Below are positions 18,160-27,436 of a stretch of DNA of 64,000 nt, one piece after another. The stretch is from Sinorhizobium psoraleae. GTDB lineage: Bacteria > Pseudomonadota > Alphaproteobacteria > Rhizobiales > Rhizobiaceae. The stretch is from contig NZ_JABEKV010000001.1 of assembly GCF_013283645.1 (NCBI RefSeq), positions 1,542,577 through 1,606,576 on the forward strand, given 5' to 3'. The notes beneath the pieces were generated by a model, which was given only the letters and a program-made list of their open reading frames with translations, made no database searches and was not told where the DNA came from. The stretch's first letter is position 1, and each line of letters begins with the position of its first letter. Position numbers and translations under genes: made by a program.

Positions 18160-18972
18160 TTACGACGCCGATGAGCCCTCGAATTGCCGATAGCATTCGT
18201 CGGCGACCTTCTGCAAAAGGTCGCGCGGCACTTCGCCGGTGACGGCGTAGCCGATCGTGCCGTCGATCCAGTAGAAGGTCTCGACCCCGCCCTGGCTCGC
18301 AATACGGAAGCTCGTTTCGCGGTTGTCGGTGTTGCGGCCGAGAAGGACGGTCAGCCGCTGGCCGGTGCCGTCCTCATACATCAGCATCGCGCCCGCCTTG
18401 CCGTTGACCGGAACCAGCCGACCGCCGACGAGCGAGAAGCCGAGCGCGGAGAGATCGGGAATCCTCAGCTCGTAATCGAGCCGCTTGCCGAGCCAGGTGG
18501 AGAGATGCGCCTGCTCGTCGGCGCCGACCTCAACCGGATGGCGCACCTCGCTCGCATAGATGAGGAAGGCCGACTGCGCCTGCCGCGGCAGCGTATCCGG
18601 GCCTTGAGCGATCTCAAGCGGCCGGTCGGGGGCGATGATCGCGGGCGCATAGAGGCCGGTGAGCGCGCCGGCGGCAAAGATCAGGATACCGGCGGCGAGG
18701 CGGCCAAGGACATGAAGGCGGGATGTCGCTCCCGTCCTGGCCCTTGCCCGGCCCGTAGCCAAAAGAGAGCGGTCGCGTTCGTCGCTGCGGGCATAGCTGG
18801 CGAAATGCGATTTCAGCGCTGCGGCCTGCGCCTGCCATTGACGCACTTCCTCCGCGCGGGCCGGATGCTTTTCGAGCCATGCCTCGATGCGCTTGCGCTC
18901 CGGCTGGCTCAGGTGGCCATCGACATAGGCGTGCAGCTCGTCTTCGGAGACAGTGTTGAATTCGTCCGTCAT
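18160..18972 (-). CDS. anti-sigma factor (membrane)
   Basis: A 270-residue protein. The N-terminal 50 residues (SEDELHAYVDGHLSQPERKR) form a short helical anti-sigma domain typical of FecR/RsiW-like putative regulators. A membrane helix follows at about 88-112 (LAAGILIFAAGALTGLYAP), and the rest would be periplasmic. It would bind the ECF sigma factor encoded immediately upstream; the genes overlap by four bases (ATGA). The periplasmic part contains no recognised sensor. Confidence 0.85.
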   Translation of the reverse strand: MTDEFNTVSEDELHAYVDGHLSQPERKRIEAWLEKHPARAEEVRQWQAQAAALKSHFASYARSDERDRSLLATGRARARTGATSRLHVLGRLAAGILIFAAGALTGLYAPAIIAPDRPLEIAQGPDTLPRQAQSAFLIYASEVRHPVEVGADEQAHLSTWLGKRLDYELRIPDLSALGFSLVGGRLVPVNGKAGAMLMYEDGTGQRLTVLLGRNTDNRETSFRIASQGGVETFYWIDGTIGYAVTGEVPRDLLQKVADECYRQFEGSSAS

Positions 18973-19490
18973 TTCGGTCTCCGCAGGGCAATCACATTGT
19001 CGTCCTTCATCGCTTCGGCAAGCTGGCGGCGGGCTCGCGACAGGCGCGACATCACCGTGCCGATCGGGATCGCCATCATGTCCGCCACGTCCTGGTACCG
19101 GTAGCCTTCGATCACCACCAGCATCAGCACCGAGCGGTTTTCCGCCGAAAGCCCGTCGAGCGCGCGTTCGAGGCGCAGCTTCTCCAGCGGGTCGGCGTTG
19201 TCTGCCTCGGAGGCGAGACCGAGTTCGTCATCGAGCTCCACTTCCGGATGCTGCACCCAATGCCTGTGCCGATTGCGGTAGAGATTGGTCATGATCGTGA
19301 AGGCCCAGGCGCGCAGGTTCACCCCCCGCCATTGCGCGCGCCGCGCCAGAACCTTCTCGACGCAGTCCTGCAGCAGGTCCTCGCCGTCCGGATCGGACCG
19401 GGTGAGGCTGCGCGAATAGCGCCGGAGAGCCGGCATCAAGGCAAGGATATTTTCTTCGAATGGGTCGGGGACGGAAGGTTCCGTCCCCAT
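18969..19490 (-). CDS. ECF-type RNA polymerase sigma factor
   Basis: A 173-residue sigma-70 family protein with region 2 (DPDGEDLLQDCVEKVLARR, LRAWAFTIMTNLYRN) and region 4 (LDGLSAENRSVLMLVVIEGY, then YQDVADMMAIPIGTVMSRLS). Region 3 is absent, as expected for ECF sigmas. I choose the ATG at 19490-19488 because a GGAGGGG site precedes it; a start 11 codons upstream would overlap the previous gene. It is the second gene of a three-gene unit with a secreted repeat protein and the anti-sigma factor. Confidence 0.93.
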   Translation of the reverse strand: MGTEPSVPDPFEENILALMPALRRYSRSLTRSDPDGEDLLQDCVEKVLARRAQWRGVNLRAWAFTIMTNLYRNRHRHWVQHPEVELDDELGLASEADNADPLEKLRLERALDGLSAENRSVLMLVVIEGYRYQDVADMMAIPIGTVMSRLSRARRQLAEAMKDDNVIALRRPK

Positions 19491-19506
19491 GCTCCCCTCC
19501 TGACCG

Positions 19507-19881
19507 TCACGGCCGTGCGACATCCCATTCGCCCTTCACGCCGTCACCGGTAATGTCACCCATCTTCTTGTCCTTCACCCAGAAATAAAGTGGCATCCCG
19601 TCCTTCGCCCACTGCTTGGTGCCGTCCTTGCGCTCGACGATCGAATAGGCGCCTTCGGCCGTCGCATTGCCTTCCACCATGAAAGGCGGCCAATTCTTGG
19701 CGCAGGCATCATAGCAGTTGGAGACGCCCTTCTGGTCGTCTCTGTATGTATAGAGCGTCATGCCGTTCGCTGCGGCCAGCACATTGCCCTTTTCGGATTC
19801 GACGGACTTGACCGGCGGCGCGGCAAAGGCGGAAGCGCTTGCAGCAACGCAAATGGCGATGGCTAATGGAAACGTTCTCAT
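19507..19881 (-). CDS. secreted repeat protein (COG4315-like)
   Basis: A 124-residue exported protein: MRTFPLAIAICVAASASAFA is a signal peptide. The mature part contains GMTLYTYRDDQKGVSNCYDA, then KNWPPFM and DGMPLYFWVKDKKMGDITGD, which match the family of short secreted repeats of unknown function that share L-Y-x-Y/F...C...C/W patterns. It is the first gene of the sigma/anti-sigma operon, 16 bases upstream of the sigma gene, so it may be a target or sensor of that system. Confidence 0.85.
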   Translation of the reverse strand: MRTFPLAIAICVAASASAFAAPPVKSVESEKGNVLAAANGMTLYTYRDDQKGVSNCYDACAKNWPPFMVEGNATAEGAYSIVERKDGTKQWAKDGMPLYFWVKDKKMGDITGDGVKGEWDVARP

Positions 19882-20108
19882 GGGAGCTTTCCTTCCTCGA
19901 TAGTTTTCTTCGGCGGGGGCGAGGGTTTCATCGTCCCGCTCCCGCCGAAATGGAACCGCGTTTCTGGCCGGTTCGCAGGTGAGACACGGAGGGTGGCGGA
20001 TTTATTCCCTCGGCGCTCGTGATGGTTGCGGTGAGGTTACCCAGGGGGCATGACTGACGCCCCGTGGGGGAACTCTTCGTCTGTCTGGCGAGGCAATACG
20101 CGTGCAGC

Positions 20109-21131
20109 TTAAGCCCGGTCGGCGACGAAGCGGGCGAGCGTCGGACCGAGCAGGGTGATGATCAGCACCCGCACTGTCTGCAGTGCCATGACGAAGGAGA
20201 CGTCGACATTGCTCGACGTGGCGATGACGGCGATCGAATCGAGGCCGCCGGGACTGGTGGCGAGGTAGGCCGTCAGCGGATCGATGCCAGCGGCAACGAT
20301 CAAGAGAACCGCCAGCAATCCGGAAAAAGTCATCAGCACCAGGATGGAAATGACCGTCGGAAGCAGCGCGCGGCGGGCATGTGTCAGGATCGGGCGGGTG
20401 AAGCCGAGGCCGATGTTCCACCCCAGCATGATGGAGCAAAGCGCCAGCAGCCATTGCGGCAGCTCGGTCGTCAGCGTGCCGGTGATGTTGAGAACGGAGC
20501 CGATGGCGAAGGGCACGAGGAAGGTGCCGGCCGGCACGCGCAGGAACTTGCCGAGAAAGCCACCGGCAATCCCGACGGCCAGCGTTGCCAGAAAGGGGAG
20601 GCCGGCAATCGGCGCAAACCAGTCGGTCGCCGTCTGTACCTCGGCTCCGGTGACCCACATGTGCGCGACCAGGGTCGCGGCGCTGGCCACGAAGACGACG
20701 CGCAGATATTGCATGAAGGCGACAAGCCTTGCATCGGCACCATAGGCATCCGCCATGAGGAGCATCGTCGAGGCGGCCCCGGCCGAAGAGCCCCAGATCG
20801 CGGTCGTGCCCGGCAGGATGCGCATCTTCGTCATGGTCCAGCCGCAAAGCGTGCTGACGCCGATGACGGAGAGAACGACGGCGAGGAAGAGGGGCCAGTT
20901 GCCGGAAAATGCGACCAGCAGGTCTGGCCGCATCGAGCCGGCGATCATCATCGCCAGGATGAACTGGACGCAGAAGTAAAACTGGCGGGGCAGGCGGATC
21001 GTGCCGCCATTCACGCCGACGAGCGCGGCGGCGAGCATAGGGCCTATCAGCAGGCCGGCCGGAAGGCCGATCGTCTCGAGGACCGCCGCGAAGACGAGCG
21101 AGACGGGCACGAGCACGCACCACTGCAGCAT
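20109..21131 (-). CDS. AbrB-family membrane protein
   Basis: A polytopic membrane protein of about 340 residues if started at ATG 21131 (MLQWCVLVPVSLVFAAVLE); longer readings exist but the extra N terminus is Pro/Arg-rich and unlikely. It has two internally similar halves of hydrophobic helices, with LPAGLLIGPMLAAALVG in the first and LRVPAGTFLVPFAIGSVLN in the second. ATSPGGLDSIAVIATSSNVD is the characteristic conserved block of AbrB duplication proteins. The family is named for a regulator of ammonia monooxygenase, but the molecular role is not established. Confidence 0.85.
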   Translation of the reverse strand: MLQWCVLVPVSLVFAAVLETIGLPAGLLIGPMLAAALVGVNGGTIRLPRQFYFCVQFILAMMIAGSMRPDLLVAFSGNWPLFLAVVLSVIGVSTLCGWTMTKMRILPGTTAIWGSSAGAASTMLLMADAYGADARLVAFMQYLRVVFVASAATLVAHMWVTGAEVQTATDWFAPIAGLPFLATLAVGIAGGFLGKFLRVPAGTFLVPFAIGSVLNITGTLTTELPQWLLALCSIMLGWNIGLGFTRPILTHARRALLPTVISILVLMTFSGLLAVLLIVAAGIDPLTAYLATSPGGLDSIAVIATSSNVDVSFVMALQTVRVLIITLLGPTLARFVADRA

Positions 21132-21516
21132 AGGCGGCAGGCGTCCGATCCCTGCATTTTCCGGCGGGGAGGGGATTGCGGGGTGTTCCGGTCTCAAGGG
21201 CCTTCTCCGGGTGTTCTCCGGCGAGTGCGGCGGACGAACGACATGGCGGCGCGGGATGTGCAACGGTTGGTAGCGCATAACCGGAAAGTCGGAAACCGAT
21301 TTTCGGAAAAAGCGTATGCGCGATTTCAATGACGCCGCCACTTCCGCACCGCGTTGGAGGCAGCGCAGGGTAGAAGCTTTTGCGACCGGGGTTCAAGGTG
21401 TGTGGCAAGAAAGTGCTACAGCCCGAGTGGTGCTTTTTCCCGAAACCGCCTTACAGAGGCCGGTGATCGAGAATTCCGCACTTGCACACGGCCCCCGAAT
21501 CCTGACACTGCGGGCC

Positions 21517-22644
21517 ATGCAGTTCGCTCCGCAACAGGATGAGGCCCTGAAGGCCGTTTCGCGCTGGCTGAAGGAAGGGCGTTCGCCGCTCTTCCGGCTG
21601 TTCGGCTACGCCGGAACCGGCAAGACCACGCTCGCCCGCCATTTCGCCGAGCATGTGGACGGCGAGGTGCTGTTCGCCGCCTTCACCGGCAAGGCCGCGC
21701 AGGTGTTGCGCTCCAAGGGCGCGGCCAATGCCAAGACCATCCATTCGCTGATCTACCGGCCGCGCGGCGAGGAGGAGGTGGAGGACGAGGAAACCGGCAA
21801 GACCTCGATCGCGCCGATGTTCTCGATCAACCGGCAGAGCCCGGTGGCCAAGGCGGCGCTGATCATCGTCGATGAATGCTCGATGGTCGACGAGGCGCTC
21901 GGCAAGGACCTGATGAGCTTCGGCACGCCGATTCTCGTTCTCGGCGATCCGGGACAGTTGCCGCCGGTTTCGGGCGGCGGCTACTTCACCAATCAGGAAC
22001 CGGATTACCTGCTGACGGATATCCACCGCCAGGCGCGCGACAATCCGATCATCCAGCTGGCCATGCAGGTGCGCGAGGGCAGCGAGATCATGCATGGCGA
22101 CTACGGCACCGCGCAGGTGATCGGGCGCGGGCAGGTGACGCAGGAACTGGTGCTCGAGGCCGACCAGGTGCTCGTCGGCACCAACCGGACGCGGCGGCGC
22201 TACAACCAGCGGCTCCGCGAGCTGAAAGGCTTCACCAGCGAATATCCGCAATCCGGCGACAAGCTCGTCTGCCTTCGGAACGATCCGGCCAAGGGGCTGC
22301 TCAACGGATCGCTCTGGCAGGTGATGAGCTCCTCGAAGGAAACGGTGAAGCCGGGCATCAACCTGATGATCCGCCCGGAAGACGACGACATGGATCGCGG
22401 CGCGGCGAAGATCAAGCTCCTGAAGGCAGCCTTCGAGGACGTCGAGGGAGAAATCCCCTGGTCCACCCGCAAGCGCTACGACGAGTTCGACTACGGCTAC
22501 GCGCTGACGGTGCACAAGGCGCAGGGCTCGCAGTGGAACAATGTCGTGCTCTTCGACGAGAGCTTTGCCTTTCGCGACACGCGCGAACGCTGGCTCTACA
22601 CGGCGATCACCCGCGCGGCGGAACGGTTGACGATCGTTCGGTGA
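21517..22644 (+). CDS. RecD-like SF1B DNA helicase
   Basis: A 375-residue ATP-dependent helicase starting MQFAPQQDEALKAVSRWLKE. GYAGTGKTTLARHF is Walker A, LIIVDECSMVD is Walker B, ILVLGDPGQLPPV is motif III, and ALTVHKAQGSQWNNVVLFDE with LYTAITRAAERLTIV are the C-terminal motifs V and VI. The compact form without RecBC partners is common in alphaproteobacteria and phages. The ATG at 21517 is chosen because homologous sequence starts there; the upstream region overlaps the divergent AbrB promoter area. Confidence 0.9.
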   Translation: MQFAPQQDEALKAVSRWLKEGRSPLFRLFGYAGTGKTTLARHFAEHVDGEVLFAAFTGKAAQVLRSKGAANAKTIHSLIYRPRGEEEVEDEETGKTSIAPMFSINRQSPVAKAALIIVDECSMVDEALGKDLMSFGTPILVLGDPGQLPPVSGGGYFTNQEPDYLLTDIHRQARDNPIIQLAMQVREGSEIMHGDYGTAQVIGRGQVTQELVLEADQVLVGTNRTRRRYNQRLRELKGFTSEYPQSGDKLVCLRNDPAKGLLNGSLWQVMSSSKETVKPGINLMIRPEDDDMDRGAAKIKLLKAAFEDVEGEIPWSTRKRYDEFDYGYALTVHKAQGSQWNNVVLFDESFAFRDTRERWLYTAITRAAERLTIVR

Positions 22645-22708
22645 TGCCTTCGCAAGCCTCGACCGCTCTTCAGTCCCGCCCTCAGGCGGGGCGCGGCGAA
22701 ATCGCGGA

Positions 22709-22894
22709 ATGTGTGCAGCTTTAAAGGCGCGCCGGTTGCGCCGTCTCCGCTGGGATTCGAATTGCCTTCAGCACATTCCCCAGCGCTTCGGGGCCGCCGA
22801 CGTCGCGGCCGCACTTGCCGAGCGCAACCGGCGGATCGAGATGCTGGACGCGGAAATCGAGCGGCGCAGGACGCAACGCGCGACGGTTGATTGA
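22709..22894 (+). CDS. possible small protein or gene remnant, 61 aa
   Basis: The frame encodes a short basic lead-in followed by FGAADVAAALAERNRRIEML and an amphipathic C terminus. The helical register in the second half looks coding, but the N-terminal part does not. It may be a small real protein or the tail of a decayed gene. The rest of the 22645-23110 gap shows only a 14-codon frame at 23023 (MDEIMQQFRALQRP) with no further support. Confidence 0.25.
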   Translation: MCAALKARRLRRLRWDSNCLQHIPQRFGAADVAAALAERNRRIEMLDAEIERRRTQRATVD

Positions 22895-23110
22895 CTTTCC
22901 ACCGCCGACGATCAGTATTTGCTTATGTTATAGCTTCCACGAGCGAATCTGGAAGAGAGCAGCCTCTGCGTTTGAGCAGACGCGGCTCTGCTGTCCGGGA
23001 TTGCCTCGGTCGGAATCGACACATGGACGAGATCATGCAGCAATTCAGGGCATTGCAGCGACCGTAGCGCGACTGGGCAGTTGCGCTACGGCAGGGGGCG
23101 GGAGTGGTGC

Positions 23111-26100
23111 ATGCTTCGCGAGAGCCGGATCAACACACCACGGCAATCGACCAAGCGCTCACGGCGCGGTTCACCCGCGCAGGACAGCGAGCGGCGCATC
23201 GTGACCGCGCTTTGCTACGATCTCGTCGGCTCGACCAACCTGATGCAACGCATGGACATCGAAGACTACCAGGAACTGATGACCGCGTTCCAGGTGGCGG
23301 CGAGGCGGTCGATCGCTTCCCATTCGGGCATCATCCAGCACGAGGCGGGCGACGGCGGGGTGGCGCTGTTTCCGATCGAGCTCGACGCGAAGGACGCGGC
23401 TTCGCTCGCCATCCGCGCCGGGCTGGACATCATCGACGGCTGCAGGCGTGTCGGCCGGGAGGCGGGACGCGACGATCTGCACGTTCGGGTCGGTGTCGCG
23501 ACTTCGATCGCGCTCGTCAACGAGGCAAAGATGGAGAATTGGACGCAGGAGCCCGTCACCGGCGCGGCGCTGGCGATGGCGACCCGCCTGGAAGGCATCG
23601 CGGTGCCGGACAGCGTCCTGGTCTCCGAGGACACGCGCAATCTGGCGGGCCGGTCGCACGCCTTCGTGTTCCAGGGCAGCAAGGTGCTCAAGGGATTCTC
23701 CGAGCCCGAGAAGGTTTGGCGCGCGTTCGGACACAAGATCGAGGTCAATCGTTTTTACGCCTATGGAAGGCTCGGCGGCCCGTTCATCGGGCGCGAAAGC
23801 GAGTTGGCTGCGATCACCAGCGTCTGGAATGGCGTGCTTGCCGGGCAGGGCGAGGTGGTGCTGATCGAGGGGGAGGCGGGCATCGGGAAGTCCCGGCTGT
23901 TGCGGGAGGTCCGCCGAAAAACGCGCGACCGGCGGTCCAAACTGTTTTTCTTCCAGTGCCTGCCCGGCGGATTCCGCTCGACGCTGCATCCGCTGCGAAA
24001 CAGTCTTCCCGGCGGCATCTCGGAAGCCGGCGGGCAATTGACGGCCGCAGCCGTGGCGAACCTCTTCGCACGGAACGGAATTTACGACGCGGAAGCCACC
24101 GATGTCTTCGCCTATTTGCTCGGAGCGCAGGGAGGAAACGGACTTCTGTCCGGCAGCGATCCGAAGGCGATCCGCGGAAAGGCGCATCGGGCCGTGTTCC
24201 GCGCGCTGCAGGCGGCTTGCCGGAACGGGCCGGTCGTCGTGATAGTCGAGGACGTGCACTGGATCGATCCCACCTCGCAGGACCTGCTGGCGGAAGCCGC
24301 GCAGGCCGTTCACGAGCTCCCGATCCTTCTCGTCATCACCTCGCGCCCGCGGCCTCACCCGGCGGGATCTCGGCTGGCTGGCGGCCAGGCCCATTGGCTC
24401 GACGCGGCAAATCCGACGCGACTTTCCCTTCATGCGCTCGATCGCGACGAAACGCGGCTGGCGATCGAGGCGAGATGGCCTGAGCACAGGCTCTCCATGC
24501 TTCCCGAGCTCTTCGACGTGACGGAAAGAATATCGGGCGGCGTTCCGCTCTTCATCGAGGAGATCTGCCAATGGGTGTCGGAAAACGTCGGCACCGACAC
24601 GATGAACCTCTCGGAAAGCGTCAAGCCCAGCCACGTCTCGGCCTTCGAGGGAATCCTCGACGCGCGCCTCCAGCATCTGGGTCCCGCCCGGGACGTCGCG
24701 CGAGCGGGGGCAATCGCCGGCACCCAGTTCACGCTGCCGCTGCTGCGCGCGCTCTTGCCGGATTTCAGCAAGAAGTCGCTGGCGAGTGCGGCAGATAGGC
24801 TCTGCGAGACGGGATTTCTGATGCGGATGAGAGCGCCGGGGCGCGTCGCCTACGGGTTCCGGCATGTGCTGATCCAGGAGACGATCTACAACGGGCTGTT
24901 GCGCAAACAGCGGCAGACATTGCATCGCCGCCTTTTCGGCGCCGTCAGCCAGGAGCGTCATCTCGCCGCCTGGATCGACACCGGCGAACTCGCGGAGCAC
25001 GCCGAACGGGCGGGGCTGCTCTCAAACGCCGTCGAACTCTTCATCGCAGCGGGAAAAGAAAGCTCGAGCCGGTCGGCGATGATCGAGGCGCGCCAATATC
25101 TCGAACATGCGCTGGCGCTTTGCGAGCGACTCGGCGCGGGGCACGCCGTCGAGCCGCTGCAGCTTTCGGCGCTGATCGCGCTTGGCCCGATCCTCACCGG
25201 ACTGGTGGGCTTGAATTCGCCGCCCGCCCGCAAGCTCTATGAGGACGGTGTGGAGATTGCCCGCCGGCAACCGATGGAAGACCAATACAAGTGGTTCCCC
25301 ATCTATTGGGGCTGGTGGCTTACGGGAGCCGATTTTCGCGTCATGCATGATCGCGCCTTGCAGGTGCGGATGATGTTGGCCGAGACGGAAGATCCGGAAA
25401 TCCGGCTGCAGATCAACCATTGTATCTGGGCGATCGATTTCAATCTTGGTCACCATCGCGAAACGCAGGCTGCGATCGAGGCGGGTCTCGCGCTCTACGA
25501 CGAACAGTCGGCGAAAACAGGCCGAACGCTCTACGGAGGTCACGACGCCAAGGTTTGCGGTCTCGGGCAACTGGCGCTTTCGCTGTGGTTGACCGGCCAG
25601 TCGAAGTCATCGGATGCGGCGCTTTCGAAGATGATAACCTTTGTGGACCGTATCGCACATACGCCAAGCAAGGCGCACTCGCTTGATACTGAAGCGGTTT
25701 CGGCCTTCTACCGCGACGATTTCGAGCGCCTCATCGATATTTCAGGACGGATGGCGGATTTTGCGAGGAAGCACGAGATGCAATCCCTGACCGGCTTGTC
25801 GCTTCTTTTCGAAGGCTGGGCACGTGCGCATCTCGAGAATCTGGCCAGCGGCCACAGGACGTTTCAAAGCGGGCTCTCGCTCCTGAAGCAACTCGGTGCT
25901 GTGATAGACCTGCCGATCTACCTCTATATGCATGCGACCATGCTGGGTCTTGCGCAGAAATACGAGGCGGCGATCGACGTCGCGAACGAAGCGATCGAAA
26001 AAGCCAAGGAAACCCATCACGCCTATTGGCTCGCCGAACTTTACCGATGCCGCGCCGTCCTTCATGCACGGAACAATGCGACCAAGGATGTTGTCGTTGC

Positions 26101-26206
26101 GGATTTGCGGTCGGCCCTGGAAATTGCTGAACGCCAGGGGGCGACGGCCCTTCTCAGGCGGGCGCAGCGCTCGATGCGGGAGCTTGGCGTTGCCATTGAG
26201 CGTTGA
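23111..26206 (+). CDS. class III nucleotide cyclase-like/AAA ATPase/TPR protein
   Basis: A protein of about 1031 residues from ATG 23111 (MLRESRINTPRQSTKRSRRG). Residues 30-190 are a class III adenylate/guanylate cyclase homology domain (VTALCYDLVGSTNLMQRMD, HEAGDGGVALFP). FIGRESELAAI and EGEAGIGKSRLLREV then open an AAA/STAND ATPase, with VVVIVEDVHWIDPTSQDLL as Walker B. The C-terminal 400 residues look like TPR-type helical repeats. Such multidomain proteins are thought to be regulators; whether the cyclase domain is active is not certain. Its stop overlaps the YcaO frame by about 17 bases, so it is probably cotranscribed with the YcaO-TfuA genes. Confidence 0.88.
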   Translation: MLRESRINTPRQSTKRSRRGSPAQDSERRIVTALCYDLVGSTNLMQRMDIEDYQELMTAFQVAARRSIASHSGIIQHEAGDGGVALFPIELDAKDAASLAIRAGLDIIDGCRRVGREAGRDDLHVRVGVATSIALVNEAKMENWTQEPVTGAALAMATRLEGIAVPDSVLVSEDTRNLAGRSHAFVFQGSKVLKGFSEPEKVWRAFGHKIEVNRFYAYGRLGGPFIGRESELAAITSVWNGVLAGQGEVVLIEGEAGIGKSRLLREVRRKTRDRRSKLFFFQCLPGGFRSTLHPLRNSLPGGISEAGGQLTAAAVANLFARNGIYDAEATDVFAYLLGAQGGNGLLSGSDPKAIRGKAHRAVFRALQAACRNGPVVVIVEDVHWIDPTSQDLLAEAAQAVHELPILLVITSRPRPHPAGSRLAGGQAHWLDAANPTRLSLHALDRDETRLAIEARWPEHRLSMLPELFDVTERISGGVPLFIEEICQWVSENVGTDTMNLSESVKPSHVSAFEGILDARLQHLGPARDVARAGAIAGTQFTLPLLRALLPDFSKKSLASAADRLCETGFLMRMRAPGRVAYGFRHVLIQETIYNGLLRKQRQTLHRRLFGAVSQERHLAAWIDTGELAEHAERAGLLSNAVELFIAAGKESSSRSAMIEARQYLEHALALCERLGAGHAVEPLQLSALIALGPILTGLVGLNSPPARKLYEDGVEIARRQPMEDQYKWFPIYWGWWLTGADFRVMHDRALQVRMMLAETEDPEIRLQINHCIWAIDFNLGHHRETQAAIEAGLALYDEQSAKTGRTLYGGHDAKVCGLGQLALSLWLTGQSKSSDAALSKMITFVDRIAHTPSKAHSLDTEAVSAFYRDDFERLIDISGRMADFARKHEMQSLTGLSLLFEGWARAHLENLASGHRTFQSGLSLLKQLGAVIDLPIYLYMHATMLGLAQKYEAAIDVANEAIEKAKETHHAYWLAELYRCRAVLHARNNATKDVVVADLRSALEIAERQGATALLRRAQRSMRELGVAIER

Positions 26207-27428
26207 ACACGAACCCACGCAGGTGAGGGACCGAGCGCTCTCCGGCGCGGCGCTTTCAGGATTTCGGGACGCGATCCGTTCCGGTCTGAGAAATCCTTTC
26301 TCCGCGCCTACAGGGCCAGAAGAAGCGGAACTGTGCCTTCGGACGATTCTACCGCTCTGTCGCCGAGTGCGGATAACGCGGGTGGCGGATTTGACCGGGC
26401 TCGACCGCATCGGCCTGCCGGTCGTACAGGCGGTTCGGCCGGCTGCGCTCTCGGAAGTCACGTCGCTCGGGCGCGGCCTTTCCATAGCGGAGGCCGCGGT
26501 CGGGGCGATCATGGAATCGCTCGAGCGGTTCTACGCCGAATCGATCGCGCCGGACCGCGTTTTCCTCGCCACCGCCGACGATCTCGGACTGGTGGCGGGC
26601 CTGTTTGAAAATCTCCTGGCACCCGGAGTTGAGCCGACCTGGCGGAAAAGGGAAATCCCCTGGATCGTCGGGACAGACCTCGCCACGGGAGGCCTGCAGC
26701 CAATACCGTTCGAACTTGTCCACGCCTGCTATACCGAACCGCCGCCTGCCGGCGATGGCCTGTTCACACGCACGACGACCGGTCTTGCCTGTCACATGTC
26801 AGCCTATGGTGCATTCCTGCACGGACTGTTCGAGTGTATCGAGCGTGACGCAATCGCGCGCGCCTTCGCCACGCACGGCTTCTTCGACAGGATGCGGATC
26901 GCTCCCTCAGGGCTCAGTGAAAAAGTCGATCACATCCTGTCAGTTGCCGCGGAGTGGGGGGTATCGTTCGGGCTGTGGTTGGCTCCCTCACCAACCGGTG
27001 TTCCCGTCGTCTGGTGCCAGTCGATCGAAACCGGCCCTGGCGAACCGATCCTGGCGCTGCCGACCGAGGGCTATGCGGCTGGCCCAAGCGTCGCGGCCGC
27101 GGCCTTGAGCGCAATGCTGGAAGCCTTGTCGGCACGCGCCGGCGCCATATCGGGCGCGCGCGACGACCAGACCCGAGGGCATTACCGAAGAAGCACGGAC
27201 GCAGTCGTTTCTGAGGCGCGTCAGTTCATTCTCGATGGCGGTTCCGCAATGAGACATGTTTCGGACGAGGCACCCGTGCCTGCCGATCTCTCTTCGCTGC
27301 TGGAGAGGACGCTGGCGGCAGGGCTCGGACCCGTGCTGGCCGTGCCTGTCGGCTCGGACAATGAAACGGGCGTTGAATGCGTAAGGGCCATTCTTCCGGG
27401 GGCAACGCCCTTTTCCATTCTGCGGTAA
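26190..27428 (+). CDS. YcaO-domain protein (TfuA-associated cyclodehydratase/thioamidase)
   Basis: About 412 residues. YcaO enzymes use ATP to activate peptide backbone amides; with TfuA the usual outcome is a thioamide. The ATP/Mg-binding segments of the fold are visible: AAVGAIMESLERFY (about 102-115), GAFLHGLFECIERDAIARAF (about 207-226) and SARAGAISGARDD (about 314-326). No cyclodehydratase C domain or E1-like partner is encoded nearby. No ATG exists near the start. TTG at 26190 (GGGAG seven bases upstream), TTG 26196 or a GTG about 11 codons further on are candidates. The first of these overlaps the preceding gene by 17 bases. TfuA follows after eight bases. Confidence 0.88.
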   Translation: MPLSVEHEPTQVRDRALSGAALSGFRDAIRSGLRNPFSAPTGPEEAELCLRTILPLCRRVRITRVADLTGLDRIGLPVVQAVRPAALSEVTSLGRGLSIAEAAVGAIMESLERFYAESIAPDRVFLATADDLGLVAGLFENLLAPGVEPTWRKREIPWIVGTDLATGGLQPIPFELVHACYTEPPPAGDGLFTRTTTGLACHMSAYGAFLHGLFECIERDAIARAFATHGFFDRMRIAPSGLSEKVDHILSVAAEWGVSFGLWLAPSPTGVPVVWCQSIETGPGEPILALPTEGYAAGPSVAAAALSAMLEALSARAGAISGARDDQTRGHYRRSTDAVVSEARQFILDGGSAMRHVSDEAPVPADLSSLLERTLAAGLGPVLAVPVGSDNETGVECVRAILPGATPFSILR

Positions 27429-27436
27429 CGACGCCG

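Noticed and set aside
23023..23067. A 14-codon frame MDEIMQQFRALQRP upstream of the cyclase/AAA gene, considered as a RiPP precursor
   Set aside because: It has no Cys, Ser or Thr for modification, no clear ribosome site, and is too short to hold leader and core.
23171..25000. A 609-codon minus-strand frame opposite the cyclase/AAA gene
   Set aside because: The composition is typical of antisense shadow; the + strand has complete cyclase and ATPase motifs.
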